DNA of 64,000 nucleotides from Actinomycetes bacterium (GTDB lineage Bacteria; Actinomycetota; Acidimicrobiia; Acidimicrobiales; RAAP-2), in contig JAJYWG010000546.1 in the NCBI GenBank assembly GCA_021791615.1, forward strand, positions 35,363 through 99,362. The letters run 5' to 3'. The position numbers and the translations under genes were made by a program. Shown here one piece after another: positions 46,611 through 55,645 of this stretch (position 1 is the first letter of the stretch; each line of letters starts with the position of its first letter). The notes under the pieces are model-generated. The model was not told where the DNA came from, ran no database searches, and saw nothing but the letters and a program-made list of their open reading frames with translations.

Positions 46611-47758
46611 TCACGGCTCCCAGGGGAACGGTTTCCCGGCGACGGCTCGGCGGTATCGACCTGGTGCTCGTCGGGGTCAGCATCCTCCTCTCGCTGATTG
46701 GCGCAGTCATGGTGTACACGGCGACGCGCGGCACGCTTCTCGCGACAGGGATCAGCCCGACTTACTTCTTGAAGCGCCAGCTCGTCTGGGTTGCTCTCGG
46801 GCTGGTGGCCATGGTGGTCATGAGCATCAACGACTACCGGAGGCTCGAGCCGATCGGCATGTTCGTGTACGGGGCCTTCGTGTTCCTCCTGGTGGCGGTG
46901 CTGGTTCCCGGCATCGGCAAGCACGCGCTCGGTTCCCAGAGATGGTTCAGCCTGGGCCCTCTCCAGCTCCAGCCTTCTGAGTTCGCCGTCCTGGCCCTCA
47001 TCGTCGGGTTGGCGACGTTCTGCTCTCGGCGCCGGGAGGGTTTGACCTGGTCCGACGTGATCAAGGCCTTGGTGATGGGGGGAATTCCCATCGCCCTGGT
47101 GATTGCCCAGCCTGACCTGGGGACCGGCATCATCATGGCCATCGTCCTTTTGGTGATGCTTGCGGTCGCCGGACTTCCGACTCGGATCCTGGTGGTCCTG
47201 ATCGTCGCCGCGGTCGTGGTCGTGGTGGGTGCCCTGGAGCTCGGATTGCTGCACCACTACCAGATCACCCGGATCACGTCTTTCCTGCACCAGGACACAG
47301 CAAACCCGAGCAAGGCGCTGCAGACATCGCTCTACAACCTCACCCAGGCCAAGAACGCGCTCGGGTCCGGCGGTCTCTTCGGGACCGGCCTCCTCCATGG
47401 TGCCCAGACCAACCTCGGCTACGTTCCCGAGCAGCAGACCGACTTCATCTTCACCGCGGTCGGAGAACAGCTCGGCTTCGTCGGCTCGTCGGTCGTGCTC
47501 TTGCTACTCGGGGTCGTGGCATGGCGGATGCTCCGTGGCGCGCAGCTGGCTCGCGACTCCTTCGGACGACTGGTGTGCGCGGGTATCTTCACGTTCTTCG
47601 CTTTCAGCGCATTCGAAAATGCCGGGATGTCGATGGGGATCATGCCCATCACGGGGATCCCGTTGCCCTTTATCAGCTATGGGGGATCGGCAGTTCTCTG
47701 CTTCTTCATCGGGGTGGGGCTGGTGGTGAGCGTGCGCCGGAACCGGATGCCGGCGTGA
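46607..47758 (+). CDS. rodA: SEDS peptidoglycan polymerase RodA
   Basis: A polytopic membrane glycosyltransferase that polymerises lipid II during cell elongation, normally paired with a class B PBP. About ten membrane helices are visible. The SEDS signature residues are present in AQPDLGTG, QQTDFIFTAVGEQLGFVG and PLPFISYGGSA. Length (383 aa) fits MrdB/RodA. GTG at 46607 overlaps the methyltransferase stop by 4 bp, and its own stop overlaps the next gene. No PBP gene lies nearby. Confidence 0.93.
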   Translation: MITAPRGTVSRRRLGGIDLVLVGVSILLSLIGAVMVYTATRGTLLATGISPTYFLKRQLVWVALGLVAMVVMSINDYRRLEPIGMFVYGAFVFLLVAVLVPGIGKHALGSQRWFSLGPLQLQPSEFAVLALIVGLATFCSRRREGLTWSDVIKALVMGGIPIALVIAQPDLGTGIIMAIVLLVMLAVAGLPTRILVVLIVAAVVVVVGALELGLLHHYQITRITSFLHQDTANPSKALQTSLYNLTQAKNALGSGGLFGTGLLHGAQTNLGYVPEQQTDFIFTAVGEQLGFVGSSVVLLLLGVVAWRMLRGAQLARDSFGRLVCAGIFTFFAFSAFENAGMSMGIMPITGIPLPFISYGGSAVLCFFIGVGLVVSVRRNRMPA

Positions 47759-48318
47759 GCGACGTGCACGACGACAGCGGGTCCGCGCCCGTGCCCGCAT
47801 TTGCACCCGCGCCCCAGCCAGTCCCCGCACCCCCGCCCGATCCCGAGCTTGATCCCGAGCCCGTGTCGCACCGCCGACCGGCATCACCCACTGGGTCCGC
47901 ACCGGCATTCCGCATGATGGAAGTGCATTCGGTGGACATGCACCTGCCGAGCCAGTACCCGGTGGTGACGCTTCGCGAGATCGAGCTCCCCAAACGCGAC
48001 CTGTCCTTCCCCGTAGGCATGGCCGAAGGAGCAGCTTTGGCACACGTCCTGCAGCGGATCGAGACGCCGAGGCCGTTGACCCACGAGCTCTTCGCCGACG
48101 TCCTACGGCGTTTCGCCATCGATGTCGTCGCCATCCGGATGACCGGGCGCGTGGGGGGTACCTACTTGGCCGAGCTCGACCTCATGTCGGCTCGCGGGCG
48201 GGAGGTGGTCACCTGCCGGCCGAGCGACGGCATCGTCCTGGCACTGCGCCAGAAGTTCCCAGCGCCCCTGCTGGTCGACGAGCGTTTGTTCGCGGGTAGC
48301 GGTGACGTGCAGCCGTGA
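47755..48318 (+). CDS. Bifunctional nuclease (DUF151) domain protein
   Basis: 187 residues. The first 45 or so are Pro/Ala/Asp-rich and low complexity. The rest is a DUF151/BFN domain with VVTLREIELPKRDLSFPVG and CRPSDGIVLALRQKFPAPLLVDE. Relatives were described as bifunctional nucleases in plants; the role in bacteria is poorly known. It is translationally coupled to rodA. Its last codons and stop lie inside a 13-bp tandem repeat, so the C-terminus may vary between strains. Confidence 0.82.
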   Translation: MSDVHDDSGSAPVPAFAPAPQPVPAPPPDPELDPEPVSHRRPASPTGSAPAFRMMEVHSVDMHLPSQYPVVTLREIELPKRDLSFPVGMAEGAALAHVLQRIETPRPLTHELFADVLRRFAIDVVAIRMTGRVGGTYLAELDLMSARGREVVTCRPSDGIVLALRQKFPAPLLVDERLFAGSGDVQP

Positions 48319-48379
48319 TGTGGAGCCGCGACGTGCAGGTGTGACGTGCAGCGGTGACGTGGAACCGCGACGAAGAGCT
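48302..48379. repeat. 13-bp tandem repeat, six units
   Basis: Six consecutive 13-bp units near the consensus GTGACGTGCAGCC, with the sixth diverged. The array begins in the 3' end of the BFN gene, contains its stop codon in unit two, and runs into the gap before the convergent FtsW-like gene. Confidence 0.85.
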
Positions 48380-48463
48380 GCGTGAGCACGCAGGCAGGAG
48401 ATGCAGGCCCGAATGGCGAGGCCGGCCACGTACGCACCTACGCACGACTGCGGTCTGGATCGG

Positions 48464-49852
48464 TCAGGTCGCGACGAGGAATTCGAGCTCCCCGGGTTGG
48501 GGAGCACCGGAGGAGCCTTCCTGGGAGATCCGCATGAGGACGCCGACCAGAATGTAGTTGGCGACCAGGGAGGATCCTCCGTAGGCGACGAACGGCAGGG
48601 CAATGCCGGCAGTGAACGGCAGGATGCGGATCACGCCGGCCATGACGATGAAGGCCTGAAAACCGATGATGACGGTGAGGCCGGTCGCAAGCAGCTTGGA
48701 GAAATCCGAGCGGGCGGTCTGCGCGATGCGAAGGCCCGTGCCGACGAACAGCAGGAAACCCATCACGACAGCGGAGGCCCCTATCAGGCCGAGACCCTCG
48801 CCGACTGCGGTGAACACGACGTCTGTCGTGATGCCGAAGATGTCCCCGGTGAACCGGTCCAATCCGAGGCCGGCACCTCCGACGCCGCCGTGAGCGAGCG
48901 ACAACGTGCTCTCGCCGAGCTGGCTGTTGAGTGCCGGGTGCAGCCATGTGTCGATGCGGCCATGAACTTGAGAAAAGAGATGCGCGGCCAGGAACGCACC
49001 GAAAGCGAAGAGGACCGCTGAGCCGATGAGGTAGCCCCAGCGCCCGGTTGCGATCCAGAGAAGGACGGTGAACATGGCGAAGATCAAGAGCGCAAACCCC
49101 AGATCGTCCTCCAGTCCGATGACCCCCATCGCCATGAGCCAGACCAGGATGATCGGGACCAGGGGTCGAGGATCGATCACCAGTCGATCGCCAATGCGGG
49201 CGCTCGGGATCGCGAGCAGCTCCTTCTTTTCGGCGAAGTACGAGGCGAAGAAGATGCACAGGAGGATCTTGGCGATCTCTGCCGGCTGGAAGTCGTGGCT
49301 GCCCAGATGTACGAACACCCGTGCGCCCAGTGTTGTGCGGCCGATCCCAGGGACGAGCGGGGCGATGAGGAGCGCACCTGCCAGCAGGAGGAGCAGGTAG
49401 CGGTACCGATCGAGATCGCGCGAATGGCGGACGAGCACGAGCGTTGCAACGTAGAGCAGCACCCCTACCACCACCCAGGCTGCCTGTGCCTTGGCCTCTG
49501 CCGGTGTCCATGCCACGATGACGACGTAGCCGACGCCGTTCAAGAGGGCGGCGATGGGCAGTACGACTGGGTTTGCGTCCGGCACGAACCATCGGTTGGC
49601 AATGTGCGCGACGAGCATGATCCCGAAGATGACGCCGAGAAATGGCCCAAGGTGCGCCGGGATGCGGTTCGTCTCGCCGACTTCGGCAATGACGTAAAGC
49701 GCAAGGGTGATGACGCAGGTGAAGATCAAGAGCCCCAGTTCGGTCCGGCGGCGGGGTTTTGGACCACGAGGCCAGGGTGGCAGTCGACCCGGCATCCGGC
49801 CCGAAGAGCCGACGCCCGTTGACCTAGGGATTGTGAGCTGTGCCTGGGCCAC
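48464..49852 (-). CDS. SEDS family protein (FtsW/RodA type)
   Basis: A second lipid II polymerase-type membrane protein, 462 aa, with about 11-12 hydrophobic helices and an N-terminal basic stretch of about 38 residues. SEDS landmarks are visible: LGSHDFQPAEIAK, GLEDDLGFALLI, TTDVVFTAVGEGLGLIG and ALPFVAYGGSSL. Its length and extra N-terminal helices resemble the actinobacterial RodA/FtsW form found near pbpA and pknB, but no such genes are here. Start is GTG at 49852. Whether it serves division, elongation or sporulation-like growth cannot be told. Confidence 0.88.
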   Translation of the reverse strand: MAQAQLTIPRSTGVGSSGRMPGRLPPWPRGPKPRRRTELGLLIFTCVITLALYVIAEVGETNRIPAHLGPFLGVIFGIMLVAHIANRWFVPDANPVVLPIAALLNGVGYVVIVAWTPAEAKAQAAWVVVGVLLYVATLVLVRHSRDLDRYRYLLLLLAGALLIAPLVPGIGRTTLGARVFVHLGSHDFQPAEIAKILLCIFFASYFAEKKELLAIPSARIGDRLVIDPRPLVPIILVWLMAMGVIGLEDDLGFALLIFAMFTVLLWIATGRWGYLIGSAVLFAFGAFLAAHLFSQVHGRIDTWLHPALNSQLGESTLSLAHGGVGGAGLGLDRFTGDIFGITTDVVFTAVGEGLGLIGASAVVMGFLLFVGTGLRIAQTARSDFSKLLATGLTVIIGFQAFIVMAGVIRILPFTAGIALPFVAYGGSSLVANYILVGVLMRISQEGSSGAPQPGELEFLVAT

Positions 49853-49858
49853 CGTGAG

Positions 49859-49864
49859 ATCGTA
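49859..49864 (-). promoter_or_regulatory. -10 box of the FtsW-like gene (leaderless type)
   Basis: TACGAT on the minus strand ends 6 nt before the GTG at 49852. No ribosome site is present. Confidence 0.5.
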
Positions 49865-49922
49865 GCGGGCACGAGGCGCCGAGAGGTGGTAGTAGCATGA
49901 GGCACAGGACCACGACGAGGCG

Positions 49923-52298
49923 ATGGAGATCTCAATGGCACTCGAGCGCGAAGGGGTCCGCGGGGACCCGATGACCGCTTCGAACGGGTCCGCTTCACCC
50001 TCGCCGTCCCCCTCCCCGACGGCAACGCAGTTGGACGGCGACCAAGGTCCACGTCTACACGCACGTCCACGTGCGGCGGCGGACCTCCGTCAGGCAGGCA
50101 GCGACAGCTCCGAAGAGGTCATTGCCTCGTTTGGTTACCAGAGGTTCTCCAACCGCGAGCTTTCCCGCCTGGACTTTTTGGCGCGCTTGCTCGATCTTTC
50201 GGAGGACGACTCGCTTCCCGTGCTCGAGCGGATCAAGTTCATGGCGATCTTCTCGGAGCTTCTGGACGAGTTCTTTCAGGTGAGAGTGGCCGGACTGGAG
50301 GACCAGGTTGCCGCCGGCGTGAGGACTCGCTCGGTCGACGGGCTCCGGCCGGGCGAGCAGCTCCGCGTGATCCGGGATCGGGTCGAAGGCCTGGTCGCGC
50401 GCCAGGACCGCATCTTCTTGGAGGATCTGGTGCCGATGCTGTCGGCCGCGGGGGTAAGGCTCTCGGACTGGTCATCACTCGATGATGACGATCGCGCCTA
50501 TCTGGTGGACGTCTTCTCGCGTCAGATCTACCCGGTGCTCACGCCGCTCGCGGTCGACCCCGGCCATCCCTTCCCCTATATCTCGAACCTCTCGCTCAAC
50601 CTCCTGGTGGAGGTCGGCGATCCGGGCACCGGAGAGAAGCGGATCGCCCGAGTCAAGGTGCCGTCGGTCCTCCCGCGGTTCGTGGTCATGCCTGACGGGG
50701 AACGCTTCGTCCCACTCGAGCAGGTCATCGCCGCACACCTCGACGCACTGTTCCCCGGGATGACGATCGGTGAGCACGACGCGTTCCGTGTCACGCGCAA
50801 TGCGGACCTCGCCGTCGAAGAGGACGAGGCCGACGACCTGCTTGTTGCAGTCGAGATGGAGCTCCGCCGCCGCCGGTTCGGCAGCGCCGTACGGCTCGAG
50901 ATCAGCTCCCACGCGAGCAGAGACCTCCGTGAGCGCCTCGCCGCCGAGCTGGATGTGCCGCTCGACGGGGTCTATTCCGTGAATGCCCCTATCGACCTCG
51001 GGGGACTGTGGGCTGTCTACGGGCTGGATCGTCCGGACTTGCACGCCGAGACCTGGACGCCGATGACCCCGCCACACCTGGCGACCGCGGGGAACGAACC
51101 GAGAGACCTGTTCGCCGTCCTACGGGAACGGGACGTGCTCGTGCACCACCCATACGATTCGTTCGCGACCTCGGTCGAGGCATTCGTCGCGCAGGCAGCA
51201 GACGATCCCGATGTCATGGGGATCAAGCAGACGCTCTACCGGACGTCCGGTGACAGCCCCATCGTCGCATCTCTCGTCCGGGCGGCCGAATCGGGCAAGC
51301 AGGTGGCGGCGATCGTGGAATTGAAAGCGCGTTTCGACGAGCAGGCCAACATCGGATGGGCCCGGCAGCTCGAAGAAGCGGGTGTCCATGTCGTGTACGG
51401 GATCGTCGGGCTCAAGACCCATTCCAAGACGGTGCTCGTGCTGCGCAAGGAGGAGGAAGGGATACGCCGGTACTGCCACGTGGGGACGGGGAACTACAAC
51501 TCGCGAACTGCTCGGATCTACGAAGATCTCGGCTTGCTCACGGCCGACCCGGATATCGGTGCAGATGTCGGTGACCTGTTCAACTACTTGACCGGCTTCA
51601 GTCGTCACGCGGGATACCGCCAGATCCTGGTGTCCCCGGTGACCCTCCGGCGACGGATCCTCGACCTCATTTCCGGCCAGGAAGTCTTGGGGTCCGCTGG
51701 ACGCATCATCATGAAATTGAACGGCCTCACGGACCCCGAGATCATCGACGCGCTGTACCGGGCGTCTCGCGCCGGGGTCCCCATCGACCTGGCGATACGA
51801 GGTCTGTGCTGCTTGCGTCCGGGCGTTCCCACACTCTCAGAGACCATCCGGGTCCGCTCGGTCGTCGGGGAATTCCTTGAGCACTCGAGAATCTTCCAAT
51901 TCGGAGGAGCTGAGCCCGGGCTTCTTGCAGATGGCTCTGGCATCCTGCCTGCGGCCGAGGGTCCGCTCAGCATCTACATCGGTTCGGCTGATCTGATGGA
52001 GCGGAACCTGGACCGTCGGATCGAAGTGCTCGTGCCGGTTCGTGACCTCGAGCTCCAGGCGCGCCTCTTCGAGATCCTCGACTTGGTGTTCGCCGACGAC
52101 ACCTACGCCTGGTCGCTCGGGGCGGACCGGCGATGGCATCGGGTGCCCAACCGCCGGGGCATCAGTTGCCAAGCCCGTCTGAAAGAACTGGCACTCGAGC
52201 GTGCCCGCCGAAGGCGTGAAGTGGAGCCCAGGCCGCCCGATCCATCCGGCTCCGACCCAGAGCTCCGTCTCACCGGCGAACCGACTTTTCGAAGCTGA
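49923..52298 (+). CDS. ppk1: Polyphosphate kinase 1
   Basis: Makes polyphosphate from ATP reversibly. After a low-complexity N-terminus (Ser-Pro repeats at about residues 25-32) the PPK1 domains follow in order: N (YQRFSNRELSRLDFLARLL), head, C1 and C2. The phosphorylated His is H500 in VGLKTHSKTVLVLR, and the GTGNYNSRTARIYEDLGL segment is intact. Length is 791 aa. ATG at 49923 has GGCGATGGAG context without a good ribosome site; ATGs at 49935 and 49971 are alternatives. Confidence 0.95.
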   Translation: MEISMALEREGVRGDPMTASNGSASPSPSPSPTATQLDGDQGPRLHARPRAAADLRQAGSDSSEEVIASFGYQRFSNRELSRLDFLARLLDLSEDDSLPVLERIKFMAIFSELLDEFFQVRVAGLEDQVAAGVRTRSVDGLRPGEQLRVIRDRVEGLVARQDRIFLEDLVPMLSAAGVRLSDWSSLDDDDRAYLVDVFSRQIYPVLTPLAVDPGHPFPYISNLSLNLLVEVGDPGTGEKRIARVKVPSVLPRFVVMPDGERFVPLEQVIAAHLDALFPGMTIGEHDAFRVTRNADLAVEEDEADDLLVAVEMELRRRRFGSAVRLEISSHASRDLRERLAAELDVPLDGVYSVNAPIDLGGLWAVYGLDRPDLHAETWTPMTPPHLATAGNEPRDLFAVLRERDVLVHHPYDSFATSVEAFVAQAADDPDVMGIKQTLYRTSGDSPIVASLVRAAESGKQVAAIVELKARFDEQANIGWARQLEEAGVHVVYGIVGLKTHSKTVLVLRKEEEGIRRYCHVGTGNYNSRTARIYEDLGLLTADPDIGADVGDLFNYLTGFSRHAGYRQILVSPVTLRRRILDLISGQEVLGSAGRIIMKLNGLTDPEIIDALYRASRAGVPIDLAIRGLCCLRPGVPTLSETIRVRSVVGEFLEHSRIFQFGGAEPGLLADGSGILPAAEGPLSIYIGSADLMERNLDRRIEVLVPVRDLELQARLFEILDLVFADDTYAWSLGADRRWHRVPNRRGISCQARLKELALERARRRREVEPRPPDPSGSDPELRLTGEPTFRS

Positions 52299-52327
52299 GC
52301 AGATCGGACCGACGAGGATCGGTTGCG

Positions 52328-53485
52328 TCACGCAGCCGGGGACGCTTGGCGGCGCCGGCGGCGAGCCCGTGGTCCGAAGCGCAGCGAAAGGTAGGCCGTT
52401 CCGCCAACCGGGATCGGGAGCCAGAAATTGACGAGCCTCCAGGACAGCACTCCGAGGATGGCAATTGTCTTGGGCACGTGGAAACCGACGAGCGTCGGGA
52501 TGAGCACCCCCTCGATGACGCCGAGACCGCCCGGGGTGATCGGGATGACAGCCAGGATGTTCGCGAGGCCGTAGGCCACCAGGAGGTCGATCGGCGAGAC
52601 GACGTGGCCGAAGGCAAGGATGAAGACCCAAAGCGACGCTGCATCGAGCAGCCAGTTGGCGGCTGCCCACTCGAGGGCGTGGACGAGCAGGGCACGGTCC
52701 CGCAGGAGGACCTCCAGGCGGTCGGCGATCTTTTGGACCAGCGACGAGACCGTGTCGGGGTTGACCAGCGGCAGATGAGTGGCGAAGCGATGGAGCTGGT
52801 CGGCCGCCTGGTGCTTGCCCCTCGTGAGGAGGAGCACGGTCCCTGCGAAGAGGGCAAGCAGGATGACGCCGGCGATGGCCGCGAAACCGTAGAGAGGGTT
52901 GTACCCGGTGAGCGGGACTGAGACGAGCAGGGCGATCCAGAACACCGCGTTCAGGACGACAGCCGAACCGACTCCTTGGGTCGCGAGCCCGAACGCGGCC
53001 GTGCTGCCGGGCACGTCCTCTTCGGTGAGGAGGCGGTACGCCACGGCCGTGCCGGGCGCGGTACCGCCGGGCATCACGTGGCTCACGGCCAAGCTCGACA
53101 TGTTGATCCTCAGCATCGTGAACCGGTGCGGCGAGTCCGGGGAGAGCACCGTGTGGCTCAGCTCTGCATACGCGAGGAGCGAGCAGGCTTCGAGACCGGC
53201 GCCGACCACGAGGCAAAGCACGTTCACATGTCCCAAGAGGTTGAGCGATCGGCGGGCACTCGAGATCTCCGGAAGGATGAGGTACTCGGCGACGAAGAAC
53301 AGGAGCACGACGGTGATCGTCCACCTGACCTGCTTGGGTACCCATCGGCGGCGGTGCAGTCGGCGGGCGCTGGTCCGCTGTCCGTCCGCGTCGTGATCAT
53401 CGGGAACGGGAGCCCGCGCTCCGTAGCTCTCCGAGCGAGCCGGCGTGTCGTCCGACGGGTTCCCCTTGGCCTCCATTGATGACAT
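52328..53485 (-). CDS. Flippase-like membrane protein (UPF0104/LPG synthase TM family)
   Basis: A 385-residue integral membrane protein of the family that includes the transmembrane half of MprF and putative lipid flippases. A basic N-terminal stretch of about 50 residues precedes roughly eight helices. The family motifs NMSSLAVSHVMPGGTAPG and NILAVIPITPGGLGVIEGVL are clear. No aminoacyl-transferase domain is attached, so a lipid- or polyprenyl-carrier-moving role is more likely than lysyl-PG synthesis. It lies convergent with ppk1 and near a polyprenol-phosphate mannose synthase. Confidence 0.82.
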   Translation of the reverse strand: MSSMEAKGNPSDDTPARSESYGARAPVPDDHDADGQRTSARRLHRRRWVPKQVRWTITVVLLFFVAEYLILPEISSARRSLNLLGHVNVLCLVVGAGLEACSLLAYAELSHTVLSPDSPHRFTMLRINMSSLAVSHVMPGGTAPGTAVAYRLLTEEDVPGSTAAFGLATQGVGSAVVLNAVFWIALLVSVPLTGYNPLYGFAAIAGVILLALFAGTVLLLTRGKHQAADQLHRFATHLPLVNPDTVSSLVQKIADRLEVLLRDRALLVHALEWAAANWLLDAASLWVFILAFGHVVSPIDLLVAYGLANILAVIPITPGGLGVIEGVLIPTLVGFHVPKTIAILGVLSWRLVNFWLPIPVGGTAYLSLRFGPRARRRRRQASPAA

Positions 53486-53526
53486 GCTGGCACGCCGGAG
53501 GACCGCGGACCTGCAATCATGTCGGC

Positions 53527-54774
53527 ATGAGCGGACCATCGGGCTCCGATTCCGAAGGGGTCGGCCGCTCGGGGAGCGCCCAGGATCCGAACGGCGGCGA
53601 ACGTGAGGCGCGCCCGGGACAACCTCGTAGTTACAGGGACCGGATGTGGTCGGCTGCGGCATCTCGCAACGTGCCACTCGGCACCATCCTGACCACCGTC
53701 GCGGTCGCGTTCGCCATCCTGGACGTGAACGCCCTCGTGATCCTGCTGCTCTGGGTGCTTCGGACCATCCTCCTCTACTGCCTCGTTGCAGTCTTCGTCG
53801 CCCTTCTTCTGGCACCGATCGTTCGAGGCGTCGAGCGGCTGCACGTGCCCAGAAGCGCGGCGGTGATCCTCGTGTTCGTCTTGGCCGTAGTGGTGTTCCT
53901 AGGGGTCGTGGCCCTCTTCACGGCTCCGCTCGTCCACGCGGTGACACGGTTCGCCAAGGATCTTCCCTCTCTGGTGAAGCAGGCGGAGCACGGTCGGGGC
54001 AGGGTCGGCGCGCTCATCCAGAGGTTCCACCTGCAGAAGTGGGTGAATCAGAACGCGCCGAAGATCGCCGGAGACATCACCCGGAGCCTGAAGCCCGCAC
54101 AGGCCCTCTCGGTGGGCGCTGCCGCGCTCTCGACGGTCGTCGCGCTCGGGACGATCGCCATTCTCTCGTTGTTCATCCTCCTCGAAGCTCCCGGCGTGCG
54201 GCGGGCAGTGCTCGGTGTGATGCGCCCCGAACGAGCGATCCGGGTGGCGCACATCTATGGCGAGGCATCTCGATCGGTCACGGGTTACATGCTGGGCAAC
54301 GCGCTGACCTCTTTGGTCGCGGGCGTCGTCGTCTTCGTCACGCTCGAGATCGTCGGCGTCCCCTACGCGCTGCTCCTGGGGTTCTGGGTCGCGCTGGTCG
54401 ACCTCCTGCCGATGGTCGGAGGGCTGATCGCCGGCGTGCCCGTGGCCATCGTGGCCTTCTTTCATTCGGTGCCGGCCTTCGTGGTCGTCGTGGTGGTGTT
54501 CCTCGTGTACCAGGAGGTCGAGAACCATCTGCTGAACCCGATCGTGATGAGCCGGACGGTCCGCCTCAATCCCCTCTGGGTCCTGCTCGCCGTCCTGGTC
54601 GGGGCAACCCTGGGAGACCGCGTCGGTGCGGGGCTGGGCGCTTTCGTCGGGGCGCTCATCGGGATCCCGGTCGGTGGTGCCGTTCAGGTGGTCGTGCGAG
54701 AGCTCCGGCGGCCAGAGCCGTCGGAAGACCCAACGGACACGGACGCCACCGGCGGGCATGTGCCCGTACCCTAA
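53527..54774 (+). CDS. AI-2E/PerM family transporter
   Basis: 415 residues with about seven or eight membrane helices in the AI-2E family pattern: paired N-terminal helices, a soluble stretch of about 70 residues (KDLPSLVKQAEHGRG...), then the conserved block with GYMLGNALTSL, DLLPMVGGLIAGVP and QEVENHLLNPIVMSRTV. Substrates of most members are unknown; proposed roles include export and Na+/H+ exchange. An AATCAT box ends 6 nt before the ATG, a weak leaderless signal. Confidence 0.85.
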   Translation: MSGPSGSDSEGVGRSGSAQDPNGGEREARPGQPRSYRDRMWSAAASRNVPLGTILTTVAVAFAILDVNALVILLLWVLRTILLYCLVAVFVALLLAPIVRGVERLHVPRSAAVILVFVLAVVVFLGVVALFTAPLVHAVTRFAKDLPSLVKQAEHGRGRVGALIQRFHLQKWVNQNAPKIAGDITRSLKPAQALSVGAAALSTVVALGTIAILSLFILLEAPGVRRAVLGVMRPERAIRVAHIYGEASRSVTGYMLGNALTSLVAGVVVFVTLEIVGVPYALLLGFWVALVDLLPMVGGLIAGVPVAIVAFFHSVPAFVVVVVVFLVYQEVENHLLNPIVMSRTVRLNPLWVLLAVLVGATLGDRVGAGLGAFVGALIGIPVGGAVQVVVRELRRPEPSEDPTDTDATGGHVPVP

Positions 54775-54777
54775 GCT
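54772..54777 (+). promoter_or_regulatory. -10 box of the polyprenol-phosphate mannose synthase gene (leaderless type)
   Basis: TAAGCT ends 6 nt before the GTG at 54784; its TAA is the stop codon of the transporter gene. Confidence 0.5.
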
Positions 54778-54783
54778 GCGCCC

Positions 54784-55560
54784 GTGCGCGTTCTGGTCAT
54801 CATCCCCACCTACAACGAGGCTGAGAACATCGAGCGGATCCTCGAACGCGTCCAGGCGGCGCTACCCGATGCCGGGATCCTCGTGGTCGACGACGGCAGT
54901 CCCGACGGCACTGCCGACTTGGTGGAGCGTCGCCGAGGCGACCTCTTCGATCTCCATGTGCTCCGACGATCGCAGAAGTCAGGGCTCGGCAGTGCGTACC
55001 GTGCCGGGTTCGCGTGGGCTCTCGAACGCGGCTACGACGCGTGCGTCGAGATGGACGCCGACTTCTCGCACGACCCCGATGCACTGCCCGGCCTCGTGGC
55101 ACCGCTGCACGAGGGCCATGAGGTCGTCATCGGCTCTCGTTACGTGCAGGGTGGTTCGATACCGAACTGGACCTGGAGCCGTCACCTCTTGTCGTGGGGC
55201 GGCAATCAGTACGCCTCGTTCATGCTCGGCCTCGGCGTCGCCGACTCGACTGCCGGCTTCCGGGTCTACGCCGCCAGCGTGCTCAGACGGCTTGATCTCG
55301 ACCGTATCAAGGCGGATGGGTACGGTTTCCAGATCGAGATGACCTACGAGGCGAAACAGGCAGGTGCTTCGATCGTCGAGGTGCCGATCCGCTTCGTCGA
55401 CCGGGTTGCTGGCGAGTCGAAGATGTCCTCGGCAATCGTGATCGAAGCGCTCGGGCTCGTCACCGTGTGGGGACTCGCCCGCTGGGTTCGAGGGGTACGG
55501 CGCCTCGCGTCGCGTCGTTCGACCAAGGATCAGGCATCGGTGACTTCGCGCCGCCTCTGA
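54784..55560 (+). CDS. Polyprenol monophosphomannose synthase (GT2, DPM1-like)
   Basis: Transfers mannose from GDP-mannose to a polyprenyl phosphate, giving the donor for extracytoplasmic mannosylation of lipoglycans and proteins. The GT2 fold is clear: IPTYNEAENIERIL, VVDDGSPDGTADL and the catalytic EMDADFSHDP, with the acceptor-side GSRYVQGGSIPNW and ADSTAGFRVY motifs. Length (258 aa) is that of the soluble DPM1 type, with no fused acyltransferase. It fits with the PIM genes at the other end of the window. Confidence 0.9.
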   Translation: MRVLVIIPTYNEAENIERILERVQAALPDAGILVVDDGSPDGTADLVERRRGDLFDLHVLRRSQKSGLGSAYRAGFAWALERGYDACVEMDADFSHDPDALPGLVAPLHEGHEVVIGSRYVQGGSIPNWTWSRHLLSWGGNQYASFMLGLGVADSTAGFRVYAASVLRRLDLDRIKADGYGFQIEMTYEAKQAGASIVEVPIRFVDRVAGESKMSSAIVIEALGLVTVWGLARWVRGVRRLASRRSTKDQASVTSRRL

Positions 55561-55633
55561 CGCTCTTCGACGCCGCCGGCAGGCCCTCGCGGTGCAACGA
55601 GCAAGCTGGACGAGCAGGCTGGGTGAATTCTGC

Positions 55634-55639
55634 GATCAT
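55634..55639 (+). promoter_or_regulatory. Possible -10 box of the second response regulator
   Basis: GATCAT ends 6 nt before the GTG at 55646. It fits the leaderless spacing seen elsewhere here, but lacks the first T of TANNNT. Confidence 0.3.
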
Positions 55640-55645
55640 TGTCCG

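Noticed and set aside
48302..48379. Possible CRISPR array
   Set aside because: Units are 13 bp and adjacent without spacers, and no cas genes are nearby; it is a minisatellite.
49978..49993. SOS-like TCGAACGGGTCCGC
   Set aside because: Only the left half-site matches; the right half GTTCGA is absent.
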